Positions 10,542 to 19,325 of a stretch of 64,000 nt of DNA are shown piece after piece. Position 1 is the first letter of the stretch. The number at the start of each line of letters is the position of its first letter. Position numbers and translations under genes: made by a program. The stretch comes from an uncultured Pseudothermotoga sp. (GTDB lineage: Bacteria > Thermotogota > Thermotogae > Thermotogales > DSM-5069): the NCBI GenBank assembly GCA_937995655.1, contig CALKJI010000005.1, positions 310,001 to 374,000 of the forward strand, in the 5' to 3' direction. The notes beneath the pieces were generated by a model. That model did not search any database and had not been told where the DNA came from. It saw only the letters and a list, made by a program, of their open reading frames with translations.

Positions 10542-12188
10542 TCATGATACCACAGCACCGATTTGCCTGAGTACTCGTGAACACTCTTGATCGTTCTCTA
10601 AGGTTTCTATCACCTCTTCAAGAGACTTAAAAGGCCTTGCAAGCAAAATCTTTCTTGCGCGTTTCTGACCGATCGTTGGTATGTGAACAAGTTCATCAAA
10701 TGAAGCGGTGTTCACATTCAATGGATATCGAAGTGCTGTAATCGACCTTGGACCATGATCAGCTACTACGACATCCGAAGTGCTCAACATTTCTCCAACC
10801 ACACCGACCAAAACGGGATAACTTCCAAGTTGTCTTGCAAAAGTTATTTTTCCTTCTTTGTACTCTGGGTATACCTTTCGCAGAATGCATCCAACTGGAA
10901 AAACCTTTTGAATCATTGGTAAATCTATTTGTTCTCTGATCTTTTGTTTGTATGAATTGAAGATCTCTTTGTTCAATTTCAATTTCTTCATCTGTGAGAA
11001 TCTATAAAGAGGTGTGTCAGGTTCGATTATCACTTGTCTGACATTAATTCTTCTCAATAACAGGTCCCTGTCTAATATTGATTTTAACCACCTGAAATTC
11101 TCTTCATAGGTTTGCTTGGTTTCACCAATCAATCCATAGAGTAGGTTGATGCCCGGAAGCAGCTTGGGTACACCATCGATTCTTACCAGACCTACATGGT
11201 TGACTATCTCGATAGCTTTAAGGACCTGATCCGGAAAATTCATTATGTTATTCATCTTGATCACTCTTAGATCGAAGCTTTCGACACCAAAGGACAAAAC
11301 ATCACCCGGTGTATCCCATTTGACAATCGTTTCTAGAATCTGTGAGCATTCTCTTTCATAATTTGCTATAAAAGCAGGATTGGCATTATCGTGATGAAGC
11401 ACATCAATTTGAGGACATCTTTGCCAAATCGTTTCATACAGATCCTTGAAAACCTCAGGACACGGTTTCCCATTGATGTCAGAATAGTAGGCCAAAACAT
11501 TTGCAGACCTTCCAAACCTGAAAGCTCTGCAGCCATGACTGTAAAGTTCACTGACCTCGTCTATCACATCCCTCACGGGCCGAGAGGTAAACCTTGGGTA
11601 AAAGACAGGCTCCACACAGAAACTGCAGTGAGTTCTCCTTTCACAGCCACGTGAGAGTTCTATCTCACACATAACGTTTGGATATCTTGGATGCTGCCTG
11701 ATTATCGAGGCTCCAAATAAAGATGCATTTCTAACTATTTCCCAATCGTTGGAATTTTTCTGTGATTCAAAAAAATAGTTATACAGATCGACGGCAATAT
11801 CAGGACCGAGCAGATAATCTACATCAAGCTCAGATTTAACTGCTTTTGTTCCACCTTTGCGTGCTTGAAAGGATGAAAAAGGACCGGCAACCAATCTAAT
11901 ACTTTTCTTGCAAGCCTGTAACACCTTTTCGAGTTCGCTGTGGGACATCGGCTCACCGCCCACATACTTCCCTGGAACAGCTACTCCTCCTATGATCAAG
12001 ACAAGATCAAAAAAGGGTAAATCATCCCACGATTTATTGCTTCGAATCTGGTCTATCGTGCGATAAGTCACGTCATAATTTTTCATTGCAAGAATTCCTG
12101 CAGCATAGCGAACATAGTGGCTAACGTAGGGGGGTATTCCAAGAACGGCCGGTTCGTCTACATACCCGTCGAGGATCAGTGCTTTCAT
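10542..12188 (-). CDS. Radical SAM protein with CX5CX2C motif and C-terminal helix-hairpin-helix
   Basis: The protein has 548 residues. Residues 1-140 look like a Rossmann-type B12-binding-like domain without an obvious DxHxxG cobalamin motif. The radical SAM core follows, but its cluster cysteines are C182, C188 and C191 (CX5CX2C) instead of the usual CX3CX2C. Conserved core segments FGVESFD and PGINLLYGLIGET follow. Residues about 480-530 form a helix-hairpin-helix domain (LNVNTASFDELVHIPTIGQKR), usually a nucleic-acid binder. This points to a nucleic-acid substrate or partner, as inference. It lies between the sigma-factor module and hisS. The function is not recognised. Confidence 0.75.
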   Translation of the reverse strand: MKALILDGYVDEPAVLGIPPYVSHYVRYAAGILAMKNYDVTYRTIDQIRSNKSWDDLPFFDLVLIIGGVAVPGKYVGGEPMSHSELEKVLQACKKSIRLVAGPFSSFQARKGGTKAVKSELDVDYLLGPDIAVDLYNYFFESQKNSNDWEIVRNASLFGASIIRQHPRYPNVMCEIELSRGCERRTHCSFCVEPVFYPRFTSRPVRDVIDEVSELYSHGCRAFRFGRSANVLAYYSDINGKPCPEVFKDLYETIWQRCPQIDVLHHDNANPAFIANYERECSQILETIVKWDTPGDVLSFGVESFDLRVIKMNNIMNFPDQVLKAIEIVNHVGLVRIDGVPKLLPGINLLYGLIGETKQTYEENFRWLKSILDRDLLLRRINVRQVIIEPDTPLYRFSQMKKLKLNKEIFNSYKQKIREQIDLPMIQKVFPVGCILRKVYPEYKEGKITFARQLGSYPVLVGVVGEMLSTSDVVVADHGPRSITALRYPLNVNTASFDELVHIPTIGQKRARKILLARPFKSLEEVIETLENDQECSRVLRQIGAVVS

Positions 12189-12191
12189 GAT

Positions 12192-13013
12192 CTACTTTTC
12201 CAGTAACTGCTTGATTTGTTTCAAAACGTTATCGTCTTGGGTGACGACATATATGTGATAACCCTGACCAGTACATTGAATCATTTTTTCATTTTGTTCC
12301 ATGTTCACATTGACTTCTTTTGAAGCGTAGACCACCTTGAGGATAGAGCCTGATTTGTGGTTTGCCATGATCAAGATGACTTGTTCTTCGCCGATCTTCA
12401 AACGTGATACTGTGTACCAAGAAACAGTTTGCAAAATTTCCTTAATTTCACTTGGAAAACTAATAGTTGCTTCACTTGGACGAATGTTGTATTTGTTAGC
12501 AATTTCATCAAACTTCTGCGTCAAAGGTTTTACTTCTTCGTAGACTAGCTCCGTTGTCACACCTTGGAAGATGCGAGTGATCTTTTCGGGATACCCTTTG
12601 TCGTTTATTATAGCTGTGAAAAAACCCGAAGATGAATCCACAACGACCTTATATTTTCCATCGATTCTTTCTGTTTTTGAGATACCAACTTGCTTTAACT
12701 GTCTTATAAACAGATCCTCCAGATCAAGGATTTCGAGGGGCGATATACGGAAGTTATTTGGTTCACCCATAATGAATGAACCGGAGTGCTTTGCCCAAAT
12801 CAAAATCAACGGTGATAAAACCTGGACAATCTTATCATCAGGCCATCTGTAGACTAACTCGATCCTGCTTTTGTTATTAGCACCACGTTCTGTAACAACT
12901 CGTCTTCCGAAATATGAGTTAGTCAGAAAAAGATCTATAAAGGACTGACAAAACACAGCTACAGTATATACAGCGATACAAGTTAATATCAGAGTTCTTT
13001 TCATTCCAGCCAT
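12192..13013 (-). CDS. Exported protein, possibly RseB/LolA-like sigma-factor regulator
   Basis: This 273-residue protein starts with a signal peptide or signal anchor (about MKRTLILTCIAVYTVAVFC) and continues as a mixed alpha/beta domain (FTAIINDKGYPEKITRI, ELVYEEVKPL). It follows an ECF sigma factor and a one-helix anti-sigma-like protein, which is where RseB/MucB proteins with a LolA-like fold are encoded in sigma-E operons. That assignment rests on context and length; no diagnostic motif was seen. AGGAG lies only 2 bases before the ATG at 13013, so the second ATG (13004) may be the start. It is 3 bases from the radical SAM gene. Confidence 0.6.
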   Translation of the reverse strand: MAGMKRTLILTCIAVYTVAVFCQSFIDLFLTNSYFGRRVVTERGANNKSRIELVYRWPDDKIVQVLSPLILIWAKHSGSFIMGEPNNFRISPLEILDLEDLFIRQLKQVGISKTERIDGKYKVVVDSSSGFFTAIINDKGYPEKITRIFQGVTTELVYEEVKPLTQKFDEIANKYNIRPSEATISFPSEIKEILQTVSWYTVSRLKIGEEQVILIMANHKSGSILKVVYASKEVNVNMEQNEKMIQCTGQGYHIYVVTQDDNVLKQIKQLLEK

Positions 13014-13028
13014 CGCTCCTAAGGTTAC

Positions 13029-13382
13029 TCAGAAACCATCCCCAACCAGCTTAACCAAGCTGAGGTAATCAAAGACTTCACTCACCGAGGCTTGTTGGCT
13101 TCTTGCTGTGGCAGGGATCTTGGTTGGTAAAAGATTGAGTGTTATGAAAAATAATGCGATCACAACGGATGCGGCTACTAGTATTTCCGAGAACAACTCC
13201 CTTCCTTTGTGGATCTTGGACATCACACGTTTTTCAAGAACAGGACTGGGTTTGTAATGGTAGCGTACTTTGATCACCTGCATCATGCTGTTGTAGATTT
13301 TCACATCTTGTTTTGTCTTTTCATCCAGTTCTTCTTTCGTCAGCTCTCCATCGAGGAATCTCTGGAAATCCTCGTCGTTCAT
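13029..13382 (-). CDS. Probable membrane anti-sigma factor
   Basis: This 117-residue protein has an acidic N-terminal cytoplasmic part (DEDFQRFLDGELTKEELDE), one transmembrane helix at about residues 64-86 and a short external tail. It overlaps the upstream ECF sigma gene by ATGA, so translation is probably coupled, as is usual for sigma/anti-sigma pairs. It lacks the zinc-binding HXXXCXXC motif, so it would be a non-zinc anti-sigma factor in the RseA style. Function is inferred from context and topology. Confidence 0.7.
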   Translation of the reverse strand: MNDEDFQRFLDGELTKEELDEKTKQDVKIYNSMMQVIKVRYHYKPSPVLEKRVMSKIHKGRELFSEILVAASVVIALFFITLNLLPTKIPATARSQQASVSEVFDYLSLVKLVGDGF

Positions 13383-13933
13383 TCGTCCGCCTCCTCAAGC
13401 AACTTCTTGAGTCTCTTTCTTGCATAGTGAAGGCTACTCTTAACACTCCCGACCGGTTTGTCGACTATTTGGCTTATCTCTTCATAACTCAATCCATCTA
13501 CGTCTCTCAGTTTTATCAACAATCTATCGTCTGCTGATAATCTCTCTATGGCATCCATAATCTTTTCGTAGGCTATTTCGCCGGTTGCTTGTAAACTCGT
13601 ATCAGATTCTGAAACTGGATGAGGCATCGAACCTTCCTCGTCCTCTGTGAAATCTGTTAGTACTTCATTTCTTCTCCTATATTTTGATAGATAGTCTTTG
13701 CAGACATTTATTGCTATTCTATAAACCCAAGTAGATAACTTAGAGTCACCTTTGAATTTCCTTACACCTTTGAAAACCCTCAGCATGACTTCCTGAACTA
13801 CATCGTCAACATCATCTGCTCCAAGATAAGCTTTAGCAACACTTCCTATTTTACCAGCGAATTCTTCATAGAGCCATCTGTACGCCCAATCTTCACCGCG
13901 TCTAAGTCCTCTGAGGAGTTCTTCATCTTGCAT
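13379..13933 (-). CDS. rpoE: ECF RNA polymerase sigma factor (RpoE-like)
   Basis: This 184-residue group 4 sigma factor contains region 2 (VDDVVQEVMLRVFKG and STWVYRIAINVCKDYLSKYRRR) and region 4 (LSYEEISQIVDKPVGSVKSS), separated by an acidic linker (about 108-125). It would direct RNA polymerase to stress or envelope promoters. ATG 13933 follows AGGAGG. The next two genes look like a membrane anti-sigma factor and an exported RseB-like protein, giving a signalling cassette. No promoter of its own is obvious in the 40 bp upstream. Confidence 0.92.
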   Translation of the reverse strand: MQDEELLRGLRRGEDWAYRWLYEEFAGKIGSVAKAYLGADDVDDVVQEVMLRVFKGVRKFKGDSKLSTWVYRIAINVCKDYLSKYRRRNEVLTDFTEDEEGSMPHPVSESDTSLQATGEIAYEKIMDAIERLSADDRLLIKLRDVDGLSYEEISQIVDKPVGSVKSSLHYARKRLKKLLEEADE

Positions 13934-13973
13934 CTTTTTCCTCCTATTTTGACATGGACAAACTCTTAAAAGT

Positions 13974-14477
13974 TCACCTGCAAATCACCTTATTCTGTTC
14001 ACATTCAATATTACCAATTGCTTTGAATACAATTTCACCTACAGGATTATCGATACCTGCGAGAAAATCTGACAGATGCAAATGCAAACACTTTACTCTT
14101 CTCAGGTCTCTGATCCCACCGCTCCCAACCTTGCTCAATATTGCTCTTATGTTCTCGTCGTTAGTTAATTTTGCTCTTTTGTCCTGAATTTCTTTATGAG
14201 CCTTTAAATATCTCTCTCTGAAAACAGAATCCTTCGCAATCAGTTCTTCAAGGTTAGAAATCCATCCGAGTGCCTCTAGACGTGAAACGGCTTTAACCAA
14301 AAAAGGACAAGTCATCCAATATAGCGTTGGGAAAGGTTTTCCATCAATCACTGGACGGCTCTCAATTAATACTGGATAACCATGTTTACATCTTCTTACA
14401 ACTCGGCTGATTCCCTTTGGGGAACGGCCTATTTGCTTCTTTATGGCTAACAAATCTTCACAGCAAATGCTCTCCAA
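13974..14477 (-). CDS. DUF501 family protein
   Basis: This 167-residue protein belongs to the DUF501 family. It shows the family's typical features: RRCKHGYPVLIESRP, the YWMTCPFLVKAVSRLEALGW segment, and C-terminal LHLHLSDFLAGIDNPVGE. The function is unknown. The start is TTG 14477 inside the end of prmA (31-bp overlap), with GAGGGTGA about 10 bases upstream. In many bacteria the family is encoded near ppx or cell-division genes; here it lies between prmA and the sigma factor. Confidence 0.8.
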   Translation of the reverse strand: MESICCEDLLAIKKQIGRSPKGISRVVRRCKHGYPVLIESRPVIDGKPFPTLYWMTCPFLVKAVSRLEALGWISNLEELIAKDSVFRERYLKAHKEIQDKRAKLTNDENIRAILSKVGSGGIRDLRRVKCLHLHLSDFLAGIDNPVGEIVFKAIGNIECEQNKVICR

Positions 14478-15265
14478 TTTTGCATTTCACCCTCAGACAA
14501 TATCTCGAAACCTTTACTTTCAAAATATTTTCTAATGACTAAATCATCCTTAGTTGGTATTCCTGAAACAATCAAAAGGGAACCTGTGTGAGTCACTTTG
14601 TGAATTTGCCTCATCAGCTGCATTATCACTGGTGTCAATATATTTGCAACCACAAGATCGTACTTGCCATCAACATTATTTGTAAGATCAGACAGTATCA
14701 CATCCACTTTTACTTGATTTTCTTTCACAAATTCTTTGGCGACCTCGACAGCTACAGGATCATTATCAACGGCCGTAACCTTCTTAGCTCCAAGTTTCGC
14801 TGCAATGATTGCAAGTATGGCTGTGCCGCAACCAATATCTAGAACACTATGATTGCTCATTAAGTACTGAGCCAAAAATTTGGCTGCAAGAATTGTTGTA
14901 GGATGATCGCCTGTACCGAAAGCTGCAGATGGTCTCATCTTAACAACAGTTACGTCTTTGTCATCCAACCTACCTTTTGGATCTATCCAGATTTTTTCGG
15001 TTATCTGGAATGGTTCAAGTTTCATGTACTTGAACCAATCGTCTACACAAGAGATCTTCTTTTCAAGAAGTTTGCTGTTGGTAAATTCTATTATGTTCTT
15101 GACAAAATCTTCGTCTTCAGTATACAAAATCACCCTCGCACCATTGGCCACATATTCAACGGCATAATTGAAAAAATTCCTTGAAATGAGTTCTCCTTCG
15201 AGAACTTCTATACAATCGGTTAGCAAATACCATTCAGTTGTGCCTGTCAAAGTCATATTTTTCAT
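14447..15265 (-). CDS. prmA: Ribosomal protein L11 methyltransferase
   Basis: This SAM-dependent enzyme methylates lysines and the N-terminus of ribosomal protein L11. The 272-residue protein has an N-terminal substrate-recognition domain and a class I methyltransferase domain with the SAM loop VLDIGCGTAILAIIAAKLGA, the acidic VDNDPVAVEV and the catalytic-loop sequence VVANILTPVI. ATG 15265 overlaps the speE TGA by one base (TGATG). A TTG at 15268 is the alternative start. Confidence 0.88.
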   Translation of the reverse strand: MKNMTLTGTTEWYLLTDCIEVLEGELISRNFFNYAVEYVANGARVILYTEDEDFVKNIIEFTNSKLLEKKISCVDDWFKYMKLEPFQITEKIWIDPKGRLDDKDVTVVKMRPSAAFGTGDHPTTILAAKFLAQYLMSNHSVLDIGCGTAILAIIAAKLGAKKVTAVDNDPVAVEVAKEFVKENQVKVDVILSDLTNNVDGKYDLVVANILTPVIMQLMRQIHKVTHTGSLLIVSGIPTKDDLVIRKYFESKGFEILSEGEMQNWRAFAVKIC

Positions 15266-16128
15266 CAACTGAGTTCACGTCTGATGAAATTTGGAAGCAC
15301 GAAGGCTGCCTTGTGAATTTCTTCATTGTAATACCTGAGCTCTCTAGACATCTTTTGTGCGTCTTCAACTCTGATATCTTTCAAAGGATCTCTACCTTTC
15401 GATGCAAAAATGTATAGCCAATACCCTGAAGGATATGTTGGCATGAAACCTTGATATACATGTACAACTGGAAAAGCAGCGCGGACCCTTCTATATGCGA
15501 TTTTGAGCCATCCAAAATCGTACAACGGATTCTCGGCTTCCGCTGTCATAACACCGCCGTCTTTTAGTGCCTCATAGCATGATTTGTAAAAATCTTGTGT
15601 GAAAAGATGTCCACCTTCGCCAGCAGTTGGATCCGTTGAATCGATTATTATGGCATCAAACTCATTTCGAAGCCCTTTGATATATTCTGCGCCGTTTTCA
15701 AAGATCAATTCCACTTTGTCACTTTCAAAGGCGACTCCTGTTTTTAAATACTGCTTTGACAGTTCAACTACGCGTTTGTCGATCTCACAAAGAACTGCTT
15801 TCTCGACCTGTGGATGTCTCAATACTTCACGCAAGGTTCCACCGTCACCGCCGCCAACAATCAAAACAGATCTTGGATCTGGATGTGAAAACAAAGCAAC
15901 ATGTGCGAGCATTTCATGGTACATGAATTCATCAGCATCTGTTGTCATTGTGATTCCATCTAATGCAAATACTCTACCCAAAGTAGGGTTGTCAAAGATA
16001 TCTATTCTTTGATATCGAGTTTGTTCAGAATGAACCATTCGGGTTATTCTCATCACCAGACCTACATCTCCACCAGAAAAGTAATCAAAAAACCATAAGT
16101 GCTTTCCTGGTATAACTTTTTCAGACAC
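15265..16128 (-). CDS. speE: Spermidine synthase (aminopropyltransferase)
   Basis: This enzyme transfers the aminopropyl group from decarboxylated SAM to putrescine or agmatine-type acceptors. The 287-residue protein shows [15 protein letters not shown] and the active-site segment [17 protein letters not shown], with [12 protein letters not shown] upstream as the substrate-binding strand. Thermotoga enzymes are known to make long and branched polyamines, so acceptor range may be broad. GTG 16128 follows AAAGGAGGAG and overlaps the speD end by 8 bp. It pairs with speD in the pathway. Confidence 0.95.
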   Translation of the reverse strand: MSEKVIPGKHLWFFDYFSGGDVGLVMRITRMVHSEQTRYQRIDIFDNPTLGRVFALDGITMTTDADEFMYHEMLAHVALFSHPDPRSVLIVGGGDGGTLREVLRHPQVEKAVLCEIDKRVVELSKQYLKTGVAFESDKVELIFENGAEYIKGLRNEFDAIIIDSTDPTAGEGGHLFTQDFYKSCYEALKDGGVMTAEAENPLYDFGWLKIAYRRVRAAFPVVHVYQGFMPTYPSGYWLYIFASKGRDPLKDIRVEDAQKMSRELRYYNEEIHKAAFVLPNFIRRELS

Positions 16129-16534
16129 TGTAGACTCCTCCTTTCACTGCCTTGTGTGGAGCAGTTGCTGGTATACCTATTGCTCTGTAGTCACCACGTG
16201 TATGCTCAAAGACCTGTGTTCTTTTTGCATCGAATGCTTTTTTCAAGTAATCAAAAGCCTTCCAAGGATTTGTATCTTCACCGCATGTGAATAAATCAAT
16301 TGCAGCATAGCCGTATTCGGGCCACGTGTGAATTGTCAAGTGTGATTCAGAGATCACAACTACGCCGCTCACCCCGTAGGGGAGGAACCTATGGAACGAG
16401 CTACCAATTATCGTTGCACCAGCAACAATAGCGGCATCCTTCATCTTTTGTTCAACGAATGTCACATCATCAAGTGCCTTTTGATCACAGTCGTAAAACT
16501 CCGCAATCAGATGTCTTCCCAAGCTTCTCATCAT
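16121..16534 (-). CDS. speD: S-adenosylmethionine decarboxylase proenzyme
   Basis: This pyruvoyl enzyme supplies the aminopropyl donor for polyamine synthesis. The 137-residue prokaryotic proenzyme self-cleaves before the serine of [13 protein letters not shown] (Ser64, becoming the pyruvoyl group), with His69 and Cys84 (FTCG) as the other processing and catalytic residues. ATG 16534 lies 7 bases after GGAGGG; the upstream TTG (16540) abuts the ribosome site and is unlikely. It is followed by speE. Confidence 0.95.
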   Translation of the reverse strand: MMRSLGRHLIAEFYDCDQKALDDVTFVEQKMKDAAIVAGATIIGSSFHRFLPYGVSGVVVISESHLTIHTWPEYGYAAIDLFTCGEDTNPWKAFDYLKKAFDAKRTQVFEHTRGDYRAIGIPATAPHKAVKGGVYSV

Positions 16535-16550
16535 TGCCAATCCCTCCCCA

Positions 16551-17081
16551 TCAATCGATTTCTATCCACAAAACCACTGCATCTTTCTTCTTACTTGGGT
16601 TTTTCAAAAAGTGTTTCTTGTCAGCACGGTAGTAAAAACAATCACCCTGTGACAGCTTGTATCTAACATCGTCAAGCCATAAATCTACCTTGCCTTGCAA
16701 GACATAACCAAACTCATCGCCTTCATGATAGTCCTCTTCTTCTGTCTGGGCACCTGGTTTAAGCGTTACCAAGATTGGATCTATCTTCTTCGTTTCAACA
16801 TCGCTCATTAAGAGTTGTGAAGAGATTCCTTCAGGTTCGTCGTAAACTGGGATCCTGTCTTCCTTTCTGAAAATGACTTTGCCTTCTTCCTCAGAAAAGA
16901 ATGCCTTTAGATCGGTACCTAAGGCGCGCAATATCTTCTCTAATGTATCTATGGACAAAGATGTTTTGTTGCTCTCAAGTTGTGATATGAAACTTCTTGA
17001 GAGGTCTGTACGCATTGCCAATTCTTCTTGTGTCAATCCACGAGACATTCTTAGTCTTTTCACCTTTTCACCTATGTCCAT
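16551..17081 (-). CDS. HTH (XRE) regulator with C-terminal cupin domain
   Basis: This 176-residue regulator has an N-terminal Cro/CI-type helix-turn-helix ([20 protein letters not shown]) and a C-terminal cupin barrel (about 100-176) with [14 protein letters not shown] and [11 protein letters not shown] metal/ligand strands. The family includes PuuR-like regulators that sense polyamines or related metabolites. Because it is 17 bases upstream of speD, it probably controls polyamine synthesis; that is inference from position. ATG 17081 has GAGGTG six bases upstream. The longer TTG start at 17108 lacks a ribosome site. Confidence 0.88.
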   Translation of the reverse strand: MDIGEKVKRLRMSRGLTQEELAMRTDLSRSFISQLESNKTSLSIDTLEKILRALGTDLKAFFSEEEGKVIFRKEDRIPVYDEPEGISSQLLMSDVETKKIDPILVTLKPGAQTEEEDYHEGDEFGYVLQGKVDLWLDDVRYKLSQGDCFYYRADKKHFLKNPSKKKDAVVLWIEID

Positions 17082-17239
17082 CAAAAACACCTCAAGCTCT
17101 CTTAACAAGCCAATATTAGAATATTTGTTCAGTATATTGTTCGATCTCAGTCAACTTACGTTGTCATTATATGCATGTAATGGGAGAAAAAATACTAAGA
17201 TTTCTTTAAGATTTATTTACAATAGATACCCAAAGATTG

Positions 17240-17261
17240 ATCGATGCAAGCTTATCGATGC
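17240..17261. repeat. Direct repeat of ATCGATGC in the intergenic region
   Basis: ATCGATGC occurs at 17240-17247 and again at 17254-17261, a 14-bp period, in the 297-bp gap between the HTH regulator and the dCMP deaminase. It could be a tandem operator for either gene, or chance. Confidence 0.35.
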
Positions 17262-17303
17262 GTACTGATTCATAAACAAAACACGTTCACTATTGTAGAC
17301 ATT

Positions 17304-17332
17304 TTGAGAATCTCAGTTTACTTGCTTATATG
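17304..17332 (+). promoter_or_regulatory. Putative promoter for the dCMP deaminase run
   Basis: TTGAGA (17304-17309) and TATATG (17327-17332) are separated by 17 bp. Transcription would start near 17339. The -10 is only a fair match. Confidence 0.4.
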
Positions 17333-17378
17333 GTAATGGTTTTTCTTTTCTGTAGAAATGTTGTATATTATTAGTGTC

Positions 17379-17906
17379 ATGGATGAATTTGATTTGGTAG
17401 AGTATTTAAAAGGAGTCAAGGTTCAAAAGAAAATAGACAGCAGAATCTCGTGGGATGAATATTTCATGAGAATATGCCATCTTGTAAGTGATAGATCAAC
17501 TTGCACTCATCGCAAGGTAGGCGCAATAATAGTAAGGGAGAACAGAATTCTCGCCACAGGTTACAATCAGCCCCCATCGGGATTCCCGCATTGTGATTCG
17601 ATAGGTTGCATAAGAGAAGACTTGAAGATACCTTCTGGGAGGAACCAAGAGATTTGTTACGGACTACATGCAGAACAAAACGCACTCATGCAAGCGGCCA
17701 GGTTTGGAATATCGACAAATGGGGCTACGATATATGTTACGACAAAGCCATGTTCGGTGTGTGCAAGGCTCATAATCAATGCTGGTATTGTGAGGGTTGT
17801 TTACTTTTCGGATTACCCAGATCCATTGACTGATTATTTCTTCAAAACCTGTAAGATCAATGTAGAATTACTCAATTTTGGTGGAGGTGGACGCTTTGAA
17901 AGTTGA
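17379..17906 (+). CDS. dCMP deaminase family protein
   Basis: This zinc enzyme of the cytidine/deoxycytidylate deaminase family would convert dCMP to dUMP, the precursor of dTMP. The motifs are HAEQNAL (zinc His and catalytic Glu) and PCSVCAR (PCXXC, zinc cysteines); an upstream GFPHCDSIGC segment is typical of the ComEB/dCMP branch. No ribosome site is clear for any start: ATG 17379 and ATG 17358 are both possible, so the extent of the N-terminus is uncertain. The 3' end overlaps the next gene's ribosome site and start. Confidence 0.85.
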   Translation: MDEFDLVEYLKGVKVQKKIDSRISWDEYFMRICHLVSDRSTCTHRKVGAIIVRENRILATGYNQPPSGFPHCDSIGCIREDLKIPSGRNQEICYGLHAEQNALMQAARFGISTNGATIYVTTKPCSVCARLIINAGIVRVVYFSDYPDPLTDYFFKTCKINVELLNFGGGGRFES

Positions 17907-18711
17907 AAAACTGGTTTCTTATTTGCGTCAAGATCACTGGCCAACGATATGGTGCCCGGGTTGTGGAAATGGTATTGTACTGAAAGCCTTTTTACAAGCT
18001 GTTGATAATCTTGGTATCAAACGCGAACGAATGGCTGTGGTGTCGGGTATAGGTTGCTCGTCCAGGGCGACCGGTTATATAGACTTCAACACTCTGCATA
18101 CACTACACGGAAGGGCCGTTGCTTTTGCAACGGGCGTAAAACTTGCCAAACCAGATTTTCAAGTTGCTGTACTCGGTGGAGATGGTGATATTCTTGCCAT
18201 TGGCGGAAATCACTTCATCCATGCCTGTCGTAGAAATATAGATATAACGATTGTTGTCTTCAACAACATGATTTACGGTATGACGGGTGGCCAAAACTCT
18301 CCCACAACACCTTTTGAGAAAATTGCATCAACCACACCCTATGGCAATATAGAAAAACCGTTTGATGTTGTCAAAATGGCAGTTGCTGCAGGTGCTACCT
18401 ACGTTGCGAGGGCAACGGTATATCACTATCCCCTATTGGTACGCTACATAAGTAAAGCCTTGAGCCATAAAGGTACATCGGTTGTAGAAGCTGTTACAAA
18501 CTGTCATACCTATTATGGTAGATACAACAAAATAGGCGATGCCCCAGCGATGATCGATTATTTCAAGAAAAACAGTATCATGTTGGACAAAGCTAAGGGA
18601 ATGCCAGAAACAGATCTTGAAAATAAGATAATCATTGGAGAATTTCATGAAGAGAATAGACCAACTTTTCACGAACTCTATGAAGCTGCCATAAGCCACA
18701 AAGGAGACTAA
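17896..18711 (+). CDS. 2-oxoacid:ferredoxin oxidoreductase, beta subunit
   Basis: This is the thiamine-pyrophosphate-binding subunit of a 2-oxoglutarate/2-ketoacid:ferredoxin oxidoreductase, which oxidatively decarboxylates 2-oxoacids to acyl-CoA. The 271-residue protein has WCPGCGNG near its N-terminus, the VVSGIGCSSRATGY segment, and the TPP motif GGDGDILAIGGNHF with VVFNNMIYGMTGGQ. TTG 17896 is chosen because GGAGGTGG lies five bases upstream. The gamma subunit follows, but the alpha subunit expected just upstream is missing and a dCMP deaminase occupies its place. Confidence 0.9.
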   Translation: MKVEKLVSYLRQDHWPTIWCPGCGNGIVLKAFLQAVDNLGIKRERMAVVSGIGCSSRATGYIDFNTLHTLHGRAVAFATGVKLAKPDFQVAVLGGDGDILAIGGNHFIHACRRNIDITIVVFNNMIYGMTGGQNSPTTPFEKIASTTPYGNIEKPFDVVKMAVAAGATYVARATVYHYPLLVRYISKALSHKGTSVVEAVTNCHTYYGRYNKIGDAPAMIDYFKKNSIMLDKAKGMPETDLENKIIIGEFHEENRPTFHELYEAAISHKGD

Positions 18712-18725
18712 AGGAGGTGTGACCT

Positions 18726-19325
18726 TTGAATATTCATGAACCGTTGAGTATCAGAGTAGCAGGAACAGGTGGCCAAGGTAACATACTTGCAGGGAAGTTA
18801 CTTGCACAAGCAGCTGTTTTTGATGGAAAACATGTTGTTCAAACACAACTTTATGGTGCTCAAGTCAGGGGAGGCATAAGCCATTGTGACGTTATAATCT
18901 GTGATGACTGGATAGACTTCCCCGAAGCTTCTCACTTCGATATCATGTACATAATGCATCTCGATGCGTTGAGGGCTTACCAAAAATTCATAAGACCGAA
19001 CGGTGTCCTTTTGGTTGATTCAACATTCGTTGAAACACTACCGCAGAGCTTTCATAGAACGAAAAAAGTACTTATGATTCCTCTTGAGAAATTGGCTATT
19101 GAAAACTTTGGAACTCCTATGGTGGGCAACATGATAGGTTTAGGGGCATTGGTGAAATCGACACAAATTGTCACTCTTGATTCCTTGATAAAATCTGTTT
19201 GTGAATTAATTTCCGAAAAATACACGAAGTTAAACATAGAGGCGATCAATTATGGTTACCAAACCACTAACAAAGAATTCAAAATCAAGGTTGAGCAAAA
19301 GATCAGGACCATTGGCTTCGAATAA
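18726..19325 (+). CDS. 2-oxoacid:ferredoxin oxidoreductase, gamma subunit
   Basis: This 199-residue protein is the gamma (CoA/linker) subunit or domain of the 2-oxoacid:ferredoxin oxidoreductase. The opening RVAGTGGQGNILAGKLLAQA and the segment TQLYGAQVRGG are family signatures. TTG 18726 follows AGGAGGTG, 14 bases after the beta subunit. Its last 74 bases overlap the next gene in a different frame. Confidence 0.9.
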   Translation: MNIHEPLSIRVAGTGGQGNILAGKLLAQAAVFDGKHVVQTQLYGAQVRGGISHCDVIICDDWIDFPEASHFDIMYIMHLDALRAYQKFIRPNGVLLVDSTFVETLPQSFHRTKKVLMIPLEKLAIENFGTPMVGNMIGLGALVKSTQIVTLDSLIKSVCELISEKYTKLNIEAINYGYQTTNKEFKIKVEQKIRTIGFE

